Origin: Pseudomonas agarici | GTDB taxonomy: Bacteria > Pseudomonadota > Gammaproteobacteria > Pseudomonadales > Pseudomonadaceae | Length of the DNA stretch: 64,000 nt | NCBI RefSeq assembly: GCF_900109755.1 | Contig: NZ_FOAR01000012.1 | Location: 62,001 to 126,000, forward strand | Direction of reading: 5' to 3' | In this document: piece by piece, positions 56,170 through 64,000 of the stretch | How positions within the stretch are numbered: position 1 is the first letter of the stretch | Layout of the letters: every line of letters begins with the position of its first letter | Translations under genes and position numbers: made by a program | The notes under the pieces: model-generated | What the model was told of the DNA's origin: nothing | Seen by the model: the letters and a program-made list of their open reading frames with translations, nothing else | Database searches by the model: none

Positions 56170-56600
56170 TCGCCAGGGAAGAGCTCTTGGTTGAAGCTGA
56201 ATTTATGCGGTTGGCCGCCGGTGGTGACGCTGATTTCGAAGGTCCGGGTTTCCTGCTGGGGAACCGGGTACTGGGCGATATAGTAGACCGCGCCCTGCTC
56301 GGTGATCTGTTTGAAGGTCAGCGGCAGGCTGGCGCTGGTCAAGTCCTTGATGGTGCCGCTGACCTGAGCGACCACGGGCTTGTTGCCCTTGAGCACCGAA
56401 ATATTGATCACGCCCATCTGCTTGCCGCGCAGCAACTTCGCCGCCTTGGCAATATCCGGCTGCAGGTAGGTGGAATTGAAGGTGTTGTAGTGTACGGCGA
56501 TGTCACCGAACACTTCCCGGCGCTCGCCCTTGATGATGTCCGCGGCCATGGCCGAGACGCCCAGGCAGGCAGTCAGCAGGAAAATCGCTAGACGACTCAT
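56166..56600 (-). CDS. DUF4426 periplasmic protein
   Basis: 144 residues from the ATG at 56600 (AAGGAG upstream at the best spacing). Signal peptide [18 protein letters not shown], then the DUF4426 pattern [20 protein letters not shown]. It is located between metW and rdgB as in other pseudomonads. Function unknown. Confidence 0.87.
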   Translation of the reverse strand: MSRLAIFLLTACLGVSAMAADIIKGERREVFGDIAVHYNTFNSTYLQPDIAKAAKLLRGKQMGVINISVLKGNKPVVAQVSGTIKDLTSASLPLTFKQITEQGAVYYIAQYPVPQQETRTFEISVTTGGQPHKFSFNQELFPGE

Positions 56601-56626
56601 GATCATGCTCCTTGAAGTCAGGTGAT

Positions 56627-57247
56627 TCATACCGCGATCTTGTGTTCCAGCCTGCTGGGGCTGCTGACGCGGTAGATGCCAATCTCACCTAATAGATTAG
56701 GCCATAGCTTGCTTGCCCACCCGTGGCGGTGCTGTTGATCCACCGCCAACCGATCAATGACCTTGGCGGCACGTTCGCGACACAGCTCTTCAAAGTCCTC
56801 GAACGTGCAAAAGTGGATATTCGGCGTGTTATACCAAGTGTACGGCAGGAATTCCGAAACCGGCATCCGTCCCTTGCTCGCCAGGTACCAGCGGCAGCGC
56901 CAATGACCGAAGTTGGGGAAGGTGATAATGCACTGGCGTCCGACCCGAAGCATTTCGTCGAGGATCTTGTCCGGGTAATGCACGGCCTGCAAGGCTTGGG
57001 TCATGACCACGATGTCGAAGCTGTTGCTGGCGAAATTGCCCAGACCTTTGTCCAGATCCTGCTCGATGACGTTAATGCCGTTGGCCACGCACTCGGCAAT
57101 GTTGTCGGGGTCGTTTTCCAGGCCGTAACCGGTGACTTGCTTGTTGTCGCGCAGCCAGGTCAGCAGTTCGCCGTTGCCACACCCGAGGTCGAGCACGCGG
57201 CTGCCGGCGGGGATCCACTCTTGGATGATTTCCAGGTCGGCTCTCAT
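56627..57247 (-). CDS. metW: methionine biosynthesis protein MetW
   Basis: 206 residues from the ATG at 57247. Small SAM-methyltransferase-like fold: RVLDLGCGNGELLTWL, then VTGYGLENDPDNI and ITFPNFGHWRCRWYLASKG. It works with MetX, and both are needed for homoserine acylation in pseudomonads. It follows metX by 7 bp. Confidence 0.95.
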   Translation of the reverse strand: MRADLEIIQEWIPAGSRVLDLGCGNGELLTWLRDNKQVTGYGLENDPDNIAECVANGINVIEQDLDKGLGNFASNSFDIVVMTQALQAVHYPDKILDEMLRVGRQCIITFPNFGHWRCRWYLASKGRMPVSEFLPYTWYNTPNIHFCTFEDFEELCRERAAKVIDRLAVDQQHRHGWASKLWPNLLGEIGIYRVSSPSRLEHKIAV

Positions 57248-57254
57248 GGCGTTC

Positions 57255-58394
57255 TCACACTTCAACTCGGTTCATGTAGTTAGCGAATGCCTGCAGATAA
57301 CGCGGGATCGGAATCAGGAAGGCGTCGTGGCCTTGCGGGGCGTCGATTTCCAGGTAACAGACGTCCTTGCGGGCCGCCATCAGCGCGTCGACCAGTTCCC
57401 GCGAACGGGCCGGGGAAAAGCGCCAGTCGGTGGTGAAGGACATCACGCAGAACTTGGCGCGGGCGTTGGCGAAGGTCTTGGCCAGGTCGTCGTCGAAGTT
57501 CGCCGCCGGATCGAAGTAATCCAGGGCCTTGGTCATCAGTAGGTAGGTGTTGGCGTCGAAGCGCCCGGAAAACTCTTCACCCTGATAGCGCAGATAGCTT
57601 TCGACCTGGAATTCGACGCTATGGAAGTCGTAGTTGAGCTTCTCGCTCTTGAGCCCGCGACCGAATTTCTCGCCCATGGAGTCGTCGGACAGGTAAGTAA
57701 TGTGCCCGACCATCCGCGCCAGCATCAGGCCGCGCTTGGGAATCACCCCACGCTCCTGGAAGGAACCCCCATGGAACTCTGGGTCGGTGAGGATCGCCTG
57801 GCGTGCCACTTCGTTGAAGGCGATATTCTGTGCCGACAATTTCGGTGCCGAGGCGATAGCCAGACAATGGCGCACGCGATCCGGGTAGGTGATGGTCCAT
57901 TGCAGGGCCTGCATGCCCCCCAGGCTGCCGCCGATCACCGCGGCCCATGAGCCGATGCCCAGGCGATCGGCGAGACGGGCCTGGCTGTGGACCCAGTCTT
58001 CCACGGTCAGCACCGGGAAGTCGGCGCCGAACGGTTTGCCGGTCTCGGGGTTGATGCTGCTTGGGCCGGTGGAACCGTTGCAGCCGCCGAGATTGTTGAG
58101 GCTGACGACAAAGAACTTGTGGGTGTCGATGGGCTTGCCGGGGCCGATGCAGCTATCCCACCAGCCGGGTTTGCGCTCGTCGGCGCTGTGATAGCCCGCT
58201 GCGTGATGATGGCCGGACAGGGCATGGCAGATCAGTACGGCGTTGCTCGCCGTGGCATTGAGGCTGCCGTAGGTTTCGTAGATCAGGTCGTAGGCGGGCA
58301 GGGAGCGACCGCAGGCCAGGGCCAGGGATTCGCTGAAATGCGCCGTTTTCGGCACGACCAGCCCGACGGAATCGTGGGGAAAGACAGTGGACAT
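57255..58394 (-). CDS. metX: homoserine O-acyltransferase (probably succinyl)
   Basis: 379 residues from the ATG at 58394. Alpha/beta hydrolase fold: [32 protein letters not shown], the nucleophile Ser in [12 protein letters not shown], a late Asp and His ([11 protein letters not shown]). The family is named for acetyl transfer, but the Pseudomonas enzymes with MetW are reported to use succinyl-CoA. First committed methionine step. Confidence 0.94.
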   Translation of the reverse strand: MSTVFPHDSVGLVVPKTAHFSESLALACGRSLPAYDLIYETYGSLNATASNAVLICHALSGHHHAAGYHSADERKPGWWDSCIGPGKPIDTHKFFVVSLNNLGGCNGSTGPSSINPETGKPFGADFPVLTVEDWVHSQARLADRLGIGSWAAVIGGSLGGMQALQWTITYPDRVRHCLAIASAPKLSAQNIAFNEVARQAILTDPEFHGGSFQERGVIPKRGLMLARMVGHITYLSDDSMGEKFGRGLKSEKLNYDFHSVEFQVESYLRYQGEEFSGRFDANTYLLMTKALDYFDPAANFDDDLAKTFANARAKFCVMSFTTDWRFSPARSRELVDALMAARKDVCYLEIDAPQGHDAFLIPIPRYLQAFANYMNRVEV

Positions 58395-58489
58395 CAACCC
58401 TGCTCGCGCTTAAATGAGGCGTAAGTCTAATGAGCGGGGGAGTCAGCGGCAAGCAAAGGTCGGACTGGAGGTTATTAGGCGCCAAACAG

Positions 58490-58556
58490 GGGCTTGTGGC
58501 GCAGAGCTTGTGCGGCGATCCGACAAGCTCCGCTCCGACAATAAGCGCCACACTTG
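58490..58556. repeat. nested REP/REPIN-like palindrome
   Basis: An outer pair GCTTGTGGCGC...AGCGCCACAC encloses GAGCTTGT...ACAAGCTC and two GCGATCCGACAAGCTC/CGCTCCGACA fragments. It looks like two REP sequences head to head, partly decayed, between metX and yggT. Confidence 0.6.
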
Positions 58557-58565
58557 GGCGCCCGA

Positions 58566-59156
58566 TCAGATCAGCCGAAACAATACTTCCGGCATGCCGC
58601 TCATCACCGCCAATGGGGGAATCACGTAGCTCTGCAGCAGCTGGATGACCAGGAACGCGAGGATCGGCGAGATATCCAGTCCGCCCAGGTTTGGCACGAT
58701 CTTGCGAAACGGTGCCAGGGCCGGCTCGCTGATTTGGAACACCAGCTCAGCGGCGGGACTGTGGCTGTTCGGGGCCACCCAGGAGAGGATGACGCTGATG
58801 ATCATGGCGAAGAAGAACACCTTGAGGAACAGCGAAGTGACGCCGATGATCGCCCAGATCAACAGGAGACCGATATGGCCGGTCACGCCGTAGCTCAACA
58901 GCAGGATCACCGCCATCAGCAGCATCTGGACGATGATCGCCAGCACCAGCGAGGACATGTCCAGGCCGAACAGGCTCGGAATGACCCGGCGCAGCGGCTT
59001 GAGCAGCGGTTGGGTGGCTTTGACGGTGAACTGGCAGAGCGGGTTGTAGAAGTTCGCGCGCACCAGTTGCAGGATGAAACGCAGCAGAACCACCAACAGA
59101 TAGAGGCTGCCCAGGGTCTGGATGACAAAAATAGCAGCGCTATTGAGTGCAAACAT
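58566..59156 (-). CDS. yggT: YggT family membrane protein
   Basis: 196 residues with two copies of the YggT unit (LVVLLRFILQLVRANFYNPL and FFAMIISVILSWVAPNSHSP), about six helices in all. Linked to osmotic shock tolerance in E. coli; exact role unknown. It follows proC by 18 bp. Confidence 0.92.
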   Translation of the reverse strand: MFALNSAAIFVIQTLGSLYLLVVLLRFILQLVRANFYNPLCQFTVKATQPLLKPLRRVIPSLFGLDMSSLVLAIIVQMLLMAVILLLSYGVTGHIGLLLIWAIIGVTSLFLKVFFFAMIISVILSWVAPNSHSPAAELVFQISEPALAPFRKIVPNLGGLDISPILAFLVIQLLQSYVIPPLAVMSGMPEVLFRLI

Positions 59157-59174
59157 TAAGTGTTTCCTCGAGGA

Positions 59175-59993
59175 TTACTGACCGAGTTGCTCGGCCATTT
59201 CAGCCGAACGCCGGGCGGCGGCGCCGAGCGCCTGTTCTACCAGGGCTTCGAAGCCACCGGCCTGGAATGTCTTGATCGCGGCTTCGGTGGTGCCGGCTGG
59301 CGAGGTCACCCGACGGCGCAGCTCGCCTGCGTCGACGTCGCTGGCGACGGCCATGTGAGCCGCACCGAGGGCGGTCTGCTGGCTCAGTTGGACGGCGACT
59401 TCACGCGATAGGCCGAGTTTCTCGCCGGCGGCGCTCATGGCCTCGATCAGCAGGAAAAAATACGCCGGGCCGCTACCGGATACTGCCGTGACCGCATCCA
59501 GTTGCTGTTCTTCGTCCAACCACAGGGCGGTGCCGACGGCGCCGAGCAAGGTCTGTGCCTGCTGGCGTTGCTCGGCGGATACTTGCCCGGTGGCGAACAG
59601 GCCGCTCACGCCCTGGCGCAGCAGTGCTGGGGTGTTGGGCATGCAGCGCACGATCGGCTGGGCGCCGAGCCAGTTGTTCATGCTCGCGCAGGTGATGCCG
59701 GCGGCAATGGACACCACCAGTTGTTGAGGTTTCAGGTTCGGGCGCAAGGCTTCGCACACGGCTTTCATGGCCTGTGGCTTGACCGCCAGCACTACCACGT
59801 CAGCGCCTTCGATGGCTTCGGCGTTGTCGGCGAACACTTCGATGCCGTGCTCGGCCTGGACCCGTGCGCGGGCCTCGGCGCCCGGATCGCTGGCGCGAAT
59901 CAGCGCGGCGTCCAGACCTTCGGCCCGCAGGCCGCCAATCAGGCTGGCAGCCATGTTGCCAGCACCGATGAAGGTGATTCGATTATTGCTCAT
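59175..59993 (-). CDS. proC: pyrroline-5-carboxylate reductase
   Basis: 272 residues. NADPH fold ITFIGAGNMAASLIGGL and the P5CR signature AVSGSGPAYFFLLIEAMSAA. Last step of proline synthesis. Located in the yggS-proC-yggT order widely kept in bacteria. Confidence 0.97.
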   Translation of the reverse strand: MSNNRITFIGAGNMAASLIGGLRAEGLDAALIRASDPGAEARARVQAEHGIEVFADNAEAIEGADVVVLAVKPQAMKAVCEALRPNLKPQQLVVSIAAGITCASMNNWLGAQPIVRCMPNTPALLRQGVSGLFATGQVSAEQRQQAQTLLGAVGTALWLDEEQQLDAVTAVSGSGPAYFFLLIEAMSAAGEKLGLSREVAVQLSQQTALGAAHMAVASDVDAGELRRRVTSPAGTTEAAIKTFQAGGFEALVEQALGAAARRSAEMAEQLGQ

Positions 59994-60026
59994 GACGGAT
60001 CCTTTGAACGAGTGTGTAAGGCCATT

Positions 60027-60713
60027 TCAGCCCTGGCCGTAGTCGCGGGCACCAAACAGCGCGGTACCGATCCGCACCCAAGTGGCACCCTGGGTAATGG
60101 CCGACTCAAGATCATGGCTCATACCCATGGAAAGTGTGTCGAGCGGCAGGTGGAGGCTGTCCTGCAACGTCCGCACCGTGGCGAACGCGGCGTCTTGGGC
60201 TGCGCGCTCCTCGGTGGGCTCGGGAATCGCCATCAGTCCACGCAGCACCAGGTTCGGCAAGGCGCCGATGGCGGTGGCCAGGGCCGGTAAGTCCGCTGGC
60301 GTGCAGCCGGATTTGCTGGCTTCGCCGCTGACATTGAGCTGAATGCAGATATTCAACGGTGGCAGGTTGGCCGGGCGCTGTTCGGACAGGCGCTGCGCGA
60401 TTTTCAGGCGATCCACGGAGTGTACCCAGTCGAAATGCTCGGCGATGGCGCGAGTCTTGTTCGATTGAATGGGGCCGATAAAGTGCCAACACAAGGGCAG
60501 ATCGGTCAATTCGGCCTGTTTGCCGAGGGCTTCCTGCAGATAGTTCTCGCCGAAATCGCGCAGGCCCGCGGCATGGGCTTCGCGCACGGCGCCGGCGGGC
60601 TTGGTCTTGCTCACGGCGAGCAGGCGAATGTCGGCGGCGTTACGGCCACAGGCTTGAGCAGCAGCGCTGATACGGGCTGCAACGCAAGTAAGGTTGTCTG
60701 CTATCGTGGTCAT
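60027..60713 (-). CDS. yggS: PLP homeostasis protein YggS/PLPBP
   Basis: 228 residues from the ATG at 60713. PLP-binding Lys in IRLLAVSKTKPA, LRDFGENYLQEAL, and SMGMSHDLESAITQGATWVR near the phosphate site. It has no catalytic activity and buffers pyridoxal phosphate. It is divergent from pilT with 56 bp between starts. Confidence 0.96.
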   Translation of the reverse strand: MTTIADNLTCVAARISAAAQACGRNAADIRLLAVSKTKPAGAVREAHAAGLRDFGENYLQEALGKQAELTDLPLCWHFIGPIQSNKTRAIAEHFDWVHSVDRLKIAQRLSEQRPANLPPLNICIQLNVSGEASKSGCTPADLPALATAIGALPNLVLRGLMAIPEPTEERAAQDAAFATVRTLQDSLHLPLDTLSMGMSHDLESAITQGATWVRIGTALFGARDYGQG

Positions 60714-60769
60714 TGAATTTCGCCAGCAGGTCAAAAGTCTGCGGCATTCTACCTGTATTGGGGAGTCTC

Positions 60770-61804
60770 ATGGATATCACCGAGCTGCTAGCTTTTAGCG
60801 CCAAACAGGGAGCGTCGGACTTGCACCTCTCGGCCGGGCTGCCGCCGATGATCCGGGTCGATGGCGACGTGCGCCGGATCAACCTGCCGGCACTGGACCA
60901 CAAACAGGTCCACGACCTGATCTACGACATCATGAATGACCGCCAGCGCAAGGACTTCGAGGAGTTCCTGGAAACCGATTTTTCCTTCGAGGTGCCGGGT
61001 GTGGCGCGTTTTCGGGTCAACGCTTTCAATCAGAACCGTGGTGCGGGCGCGGTATTTCGCACCATCCCGACGAGAGTCCTGACCATGAGCGACTTGGGCA
61101 TGGGTGAGGTGTTTCGCAAAATTACCGAGGTCCCCCGTGGTCTGGTACTGGTGACCGGGCCTACCGGTTCGGGCAAGTCGACCACCCTGGCGGCGATGAT
61201 CGACCACCTGAACAACAACAAGCATCACCATATCCTGACCATCGAAGACCCGATTGAATTCGTTCACGAGTCGAAGAAGTGCCTGGTCAACCAGCGTGAA
61301 GTGCACCGCGACACCCAGAGTTTCTCCGCTGCCCTGCGCTCGGCCCTGCGGGAAGATCCGGATGTGATTTTGGTGGGCGAGATGCGCGACCTGGAAACCA
61401 TTCGCTTAGCGCTGACCGCCGCCGAAACCGGCCATTTGGTGTTCGGTACGCTGCACACTACCTCCGCGGCGAAGACCATCGACCGGGTGGTCGACGTGTT
61501 CCCGGCGGAGGAGAAATCCATGGTCCGTTCGATGCTTTCCGAATCCCTGCAAGCGGTGATTTCTCAGAGTCTGCTGAAAAAAGTCGGCGGTGGGCGGGTC
61601 GCGGCCCATGAAATCATGCTTGGCACCCCGGCGATCCGTAACCTGATTCGCGAGGATAAGGTGGCGCAGATGTATTCCTCGATCCAGACCGGCGGATCCC
61701 TCGGCATGCAGACTCTCGACATGTGCCTCAAGGATCTGCTGACCAAAGGGTTGATCACTCGCGATAACGCACGCGAGAAGGCGAAGATTCCGGACAATTT
61801 CTAG
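60770..61804 (+). CDS. pilT: twitching motility ATPase PilT
   Basis: 344 residues from the ATG at 60770. Walker A VTGPTGSGKSTTLAAMIDH, Asp box, His box (GHLVFGTLHTTSAAKTIDR), and the retraction motif AIRNLIREDKVAQMYSSIQ. It powers type IV pilus retraction. The companion pilU, common next door in P. aeruginosa, is not visible here. Confidence 0.97.
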   Translation: MDITELLAFSAKQGASDLHLSAGLPPMIRVDGDVRRINLPALDHKQVHDLIYDIMNDRQRKDFEEFLETDFSFEVPGVARFRVNAFNQNRGAGAVFRTIPTRVLTMSDLGMGEVFRKITEVPRGLVLVTGPTGSGKSTTLAAMIDHLNNNKHHHILTIEDPIEFVHESKKCLVNQREVHRDTQSFSAALRSALREDPDVILVGEMRDLETIRLALTAAETGHLVFGTLHTTSAAKTIDRVVDVFPAEEKSMVRSMLSESLQAVISQSLLKKVGGGRVAAHEIMLGTPAIRNLIREDKVAQMYSSIQTGGSLGMQTLDMCLKDLLTKGLITRDNAREKAKIPDNF

Positions 61805-61868
61805 TGCGGTGTTTCTGAAGCACCACACCAGGCCTGACGAAGACTGCCCGCTCGCCAAACCGATACGA

Positions 61869-62525
61869 TCAGCGCTGGACAACCCGCAGGTGGTTGTTCT
61901 GTTCTTTCGGGATCACTCGTTTGGCGATCGTGTAGTGGCTGTCCCAGTAGGGTTTCTTCAGCGTGTCGATAGTCACGGCCTTGCCCCGGCGCGGCGCATG
62001 GATGAATCGGTCGTTGCCCAGGTAGATGGCGACGTGGTTGACTTTGCGGCTCTTGATGTTGAAGAACAGCAGGTCGCCCGGCTTCAGGTCCTTGCGATCG
62101 ACTTTCAGCCCATGGCCGGTAGCCATGGCGTTGGAGGTGCGCGGCAGATCTGCGGCGGCCACGCCGTTGAAGGCATACTTGACCAGCCCGCTGCAATCGA
62201 AGCCCTTGCTCGGACTGCTGCCGCCCCAGCGATAAGGCGTGCCCAGCACATTCACCGCACGGCTCAGCACGGTACTGCTCTGCTCGGCGTTCGGTGCTGC
62301 GGCGACAGCCGTGGTGAGCACGCTGTGGCGCACTTTGAGCGAGTTGTTGCGCTTGCCAGGCTGCCTGCTGATTGGCGCGCTGATCTCGGATAATTTGGCA
62401 ACGGTTGCAGGTGACTTTGCAGTATGACCGTTGATGGATGGAAGACGTTGTTCACGATTAGTGGCCTGAGCGGCCAATGGCATCAAAAGGCAAAGGGTCA
62501 GCCATGTCTTGAAAAATGATCGCAT
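61869..62525 (-). CDS. NlpC/P60 cell-wall hydrolase
   Basis: 218 residues from the ATG at 62525. A signal peptide (FFKTWLTLCLLMPLAAQA) and a basic linker precede a C-terminal NlpC/P60 domain with the catalytic Cys in GFDCSGLVKYAF, His in VNHVAIYLGN and a third polar residue in FIHAPRRG. It probably cuts peptidoglycan stem peptides in the periplasm. Confidence 0.92.
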   Translation of the reverse strand: MRSFFKTWLTLCLLMPLAAQATNREQRLPSINGHTAKSPATVAKLSEISAPISRQPGKRNNSLKVRHSVLTTAVAAAPNAEQSSTVLSRAVNVLGTPYRWGGSSPSKGFDCSGLVKYAFNGVAAADLPRTSNAMATGHGLKVDRKDLKPGDLLFFNIKSRKVNHVAIYLGNDRFIHAPRRGKAVTIDTLKKPYWDSHYTIAKRVIPKEQNNHLRVVQR

Positions 62526-62776
62526 TAAGCAAGGCTCGTATAGGATAGCGCGCAACTTTATAACAGCTTTTAGGTCATTTCTGAGGCCGTTTGTCGATTC
62601 TATACAGCGGTCAAAACTGCTTCGAGACCGCAAAAGCCGACCCATGAGTCACGTGCAGCTCAGGCTCCACAAGGCTTTCAGCGATTTTCAGTAAGAGTCT
62701 GTTACACGTTTTGAGGCAGTAAAAAAGTCACACGAAATGACGAAAAATTTATCTATCGAGCTCAAGGAGGTCATTT

Positions 62777-63196
62777 ATGAATAGCTATCGGCAGGATGGA
62801 GCGACGGTAGGTACCCACAATGTTCTACTCGGGTATTTGCTGTGGATTTTCGGCTTTACCGGTTCTCACCGCTTTTATTACGGTAAGCCGATCACTGGCA
62901 CGATCTGGTTTTGTACCCTGGGGCTTTTGGGAATCGGTTGGCTGATCGATGTGTTCCTGATTCCGGGCATGGATCGTGATGCTGATCTGCGATTTACCAC
63001 CGGGCCACTCAGCTATAACGTCGCCTGGCTGCTGTTGACATTCCTCGGCATCCTGGGTGTCCATCGGATGTACCAGGGCAAATGGTTGACCGGGCTGCTT
63101 TACCTGGTGACGGGTGGGCTGCTGGGGTTGGGCGTGCTGTATGACTTCTGGACGTTGAATGACCAGATATCGCTGAAGAACAGCGGGCGAGTCTGA
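62777..63196 (+). CDS. TM2 domain-containing membrane protein
   Basis: 139 residues, two tandem TM2 units: LLWIFGFTGSHRFYYGKPIT and LLTFLGILGVHRMYQGKWLT, each followed by a glycine-rich helix and a short Asp-rich turn. The AAGGAGGT site before the ATG is unusually strong. Function unknown; probably membrane-bound. Confidence 0.9.
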   Translation: MNSYRQDGATVGTHNVLLGYLLWIFGFTGSHRFYYGKPITGTIWFCTLGLLGIGWLIDVFLIPGMDRDADLRFTTGPLSYNVAWLLLTFLGILGVHRMYQGKWLTGLLYLVTGGLLGLGVLYDFWTLNDQISLKNSGRV

Positions 63197-63207
63197 AACG
63201 CACACGG

Positions 63208-63238
63208 GTGGCGAGCGGGTCGGAACGCCACTCGCCAC
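63208..63238. repeat. REP-type palindrome
   Basis: GTGGCGAG, CGGGTCGGAACGCCA, CTCGCCAC in the gap between the TM2 gene and pyrC'. Confidence 0.7.
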
Positions 63239-63265
63239 GGTTGTGGTGATAGCCACGCGACAGTG

Positions 63266-64000
63266 TCACGCCCGGTGAGTGATCCGCCCATCCATCAAGG
63301 TATAACGCACCGTTCCCGGCAACGTATGGCCGATGAACGGGCAGTTCTCGCCACGGGACAACCAATGCTCGCCAGCCACGGTGCAGGCGCCTGGATCGAA
63401 CAGCACCAGGTCCGCCGCTACCCCCACCGCCAGCTTGCCCGCCGGCAGACGCAGGGCATCGGCCGGGCCGGCGCTCAGGCGCGCGAGCAGGGTCGGTAGG
63501 TCCAGCAGGCCATCCTCTACCAGGGTCAACGCCAGCGGCAGTAGCAGCTCGACGCTGCTGATACCCGGCTCGGTCGCGCCGAAAGGGGCCAGCTTGGCGT
63601 CCCGTTCATGCGGCTGGTGATGGCTGGAAATCGCCTGTATCACCCCGGATTTCAGCGCTGCACGCAGGCCGTCGCGGTCGGCGCGGGTGCGCAGCGGCGG
63701 CTGCACGTGATAGAGGCTGGAGAAATCGATCAATGCTTCGTCGGTCAGGATCAACTGGTACAGCGCCACGTCGGCGGTAACCCGCAGACCCCGCGCCTGC
63801 GCCTGCGCGATCAGCGCCACGCCACGGGCGCTGGTCAGTTGGCTGAAATGTGCGCGTACACCGGTTTGCTCCACCAACAGCAGGTCGCGGGCCAGGGCCA
63901 CCGTTTCGGCGGTTTCCGGGATGCCCGGCAAACCGAGGAAGCTGGCGGTCGCGCCTTCGTGGGCCAGGCCGCCTTCGGCCAGGTCATGGTCCTGGGAATG
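63266..64000 (-). CDS. pyrC': dihydroorotase-like protein PyrC' (inactive), N-terminus outside window
   Basis: The frame is open at the window edge; 244 codons plus the stop are visible. Amidohydrolase fold, but the region that in active dihydroorotases reads DHAPH is SSHHQPHERDAKLAPFG, so the catalytic Asp is lost. In Pseudomonas such a protein supports the aspartate transcarbamoylase PyrB as a structural partner, and pyrB would lie just beyond the window. Other visible parts are LAPFGATEPGIS and VGVAADLVLFDPGACTVAG. Confidence 0.9.
   Translation of the reverse strand, partial: HSQDHDLAEGGLAHEGATASFLGLPGIPETAETVALARDLLLVEQTGVRAHFSQLTSARGVALIAQAQARGLRVTADVALYQLILTDEALIDFSSLYHVQPPLRTRADRDGLRAALKSGVIQAISSHHQPHERDAKLAPFGATEPGISSVELLLPLALTLVEDGLLDLPTLLARLSAGPADALRLPAGKLAVGVAADLVLFDPGACTVAGEHWLSRGENCPFIGHTLPGTVRYTLMDGRITHRA

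Noticed and set aside
56627..58394. SAM riboswitch before metX-metW
   Set aside because: The 170 bp upstream of metX are mainly a REP doublet and the yggT end; I see no riboswitch-like stem set.

Overview
The window is a chromosomal segment of a Pseudomonas, most likely from the P. fluorescens group. The evidence is the GC-rich coding sequence with Pseudomonas-style proteins, and a housekeeping order that, from memory, follows the P. aeruginosa PAO1 region from serA to pyrC' (about PA0316 to PA0401): serA, D-2-hydroxyglutarate dehydrogenase, rpiA, ilvA, rppH-ptsP, lgt-thyA, folA, ilvD, mutM, coaD, rsmD, M16 peptidases, ftsYEX-rpoH, mtgA, thiSG, trmB, hemW-rdgB, metWX, yggT-proC-yggS, pilT, pyrC'. 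Short REP-type palindromes between genes (29.2, 50.6, 53.9, 58.5 and 63.2 kb) also fit this group. I saw no rRNA, tRNA, CRISPR array, prophage or intact IS element.

Region by region. At 1-14.5 kb lie core metabolism (serine, pentose phosphate, isoleucine), mRNA decapping with the nitrogen PTS enzyme (rppH-ptsP), lipoprotein maturation (lgt) and thymidylate synthesis (thyA). A decayed TauE/SafE permease relic precedes lgt. The stretch 14.5-24 kb is the accessory part. It holds a divergent cadR/cadA metal-resistance pair with a MerR-type operator, an orphan PhnZ-like HD oxygenase, and a peptide-secretion operon. That operon has a 54-residue precursor with a Gly-Ala type leader, a HlyD/CvaA adaptor, a C39-peptidase ABC exporter and a lipid-A-acyltransferase-like protein. 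It is followed by an unusual tandem EF-hand/dockerin-like protein. At 24-31 kb are a DUF3482 GTPase with a DUF2868 membrane protein, folA, a 165-bp MITE-like repeat, a cystine transporter and ilvD. At 31-39 kb are RlmI, an HDOD protein, mutM, ferredoxin, coaD, a sulfurtransferase, an unrecognised 328-residue protein, and relics of an MFS transporter and a TetR regulator.

At 39-46.4 kb two paralogous pairs of M16 peptidases flank rsmD; most Pseudomonas have one pair. At 46.5-64 kb are ftsYEX-rpoH, mtgA, thiS and thiG separated by a second, inverted copy of the 165-bp element, trmB, and a long minus-strand operon-like run (yggS-proC-yggT-metX-metW-DUF4426-rdgB-hemW-DUF3392), then pilT, an NlpC/P60 hydrolase, a TM2 protein and the inactive dihydroorotase pyrC'.

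The best candidate for an undescribed system is 18548-23271 (possibly to 23999): a C39-processed, cysteine-free peptide whose co-translated partner is a lipid-A-acyltransferase homologue lacking the usual catalytic acid. It could act in peptide acylation or in self-protection. This is inference and has not been tested.
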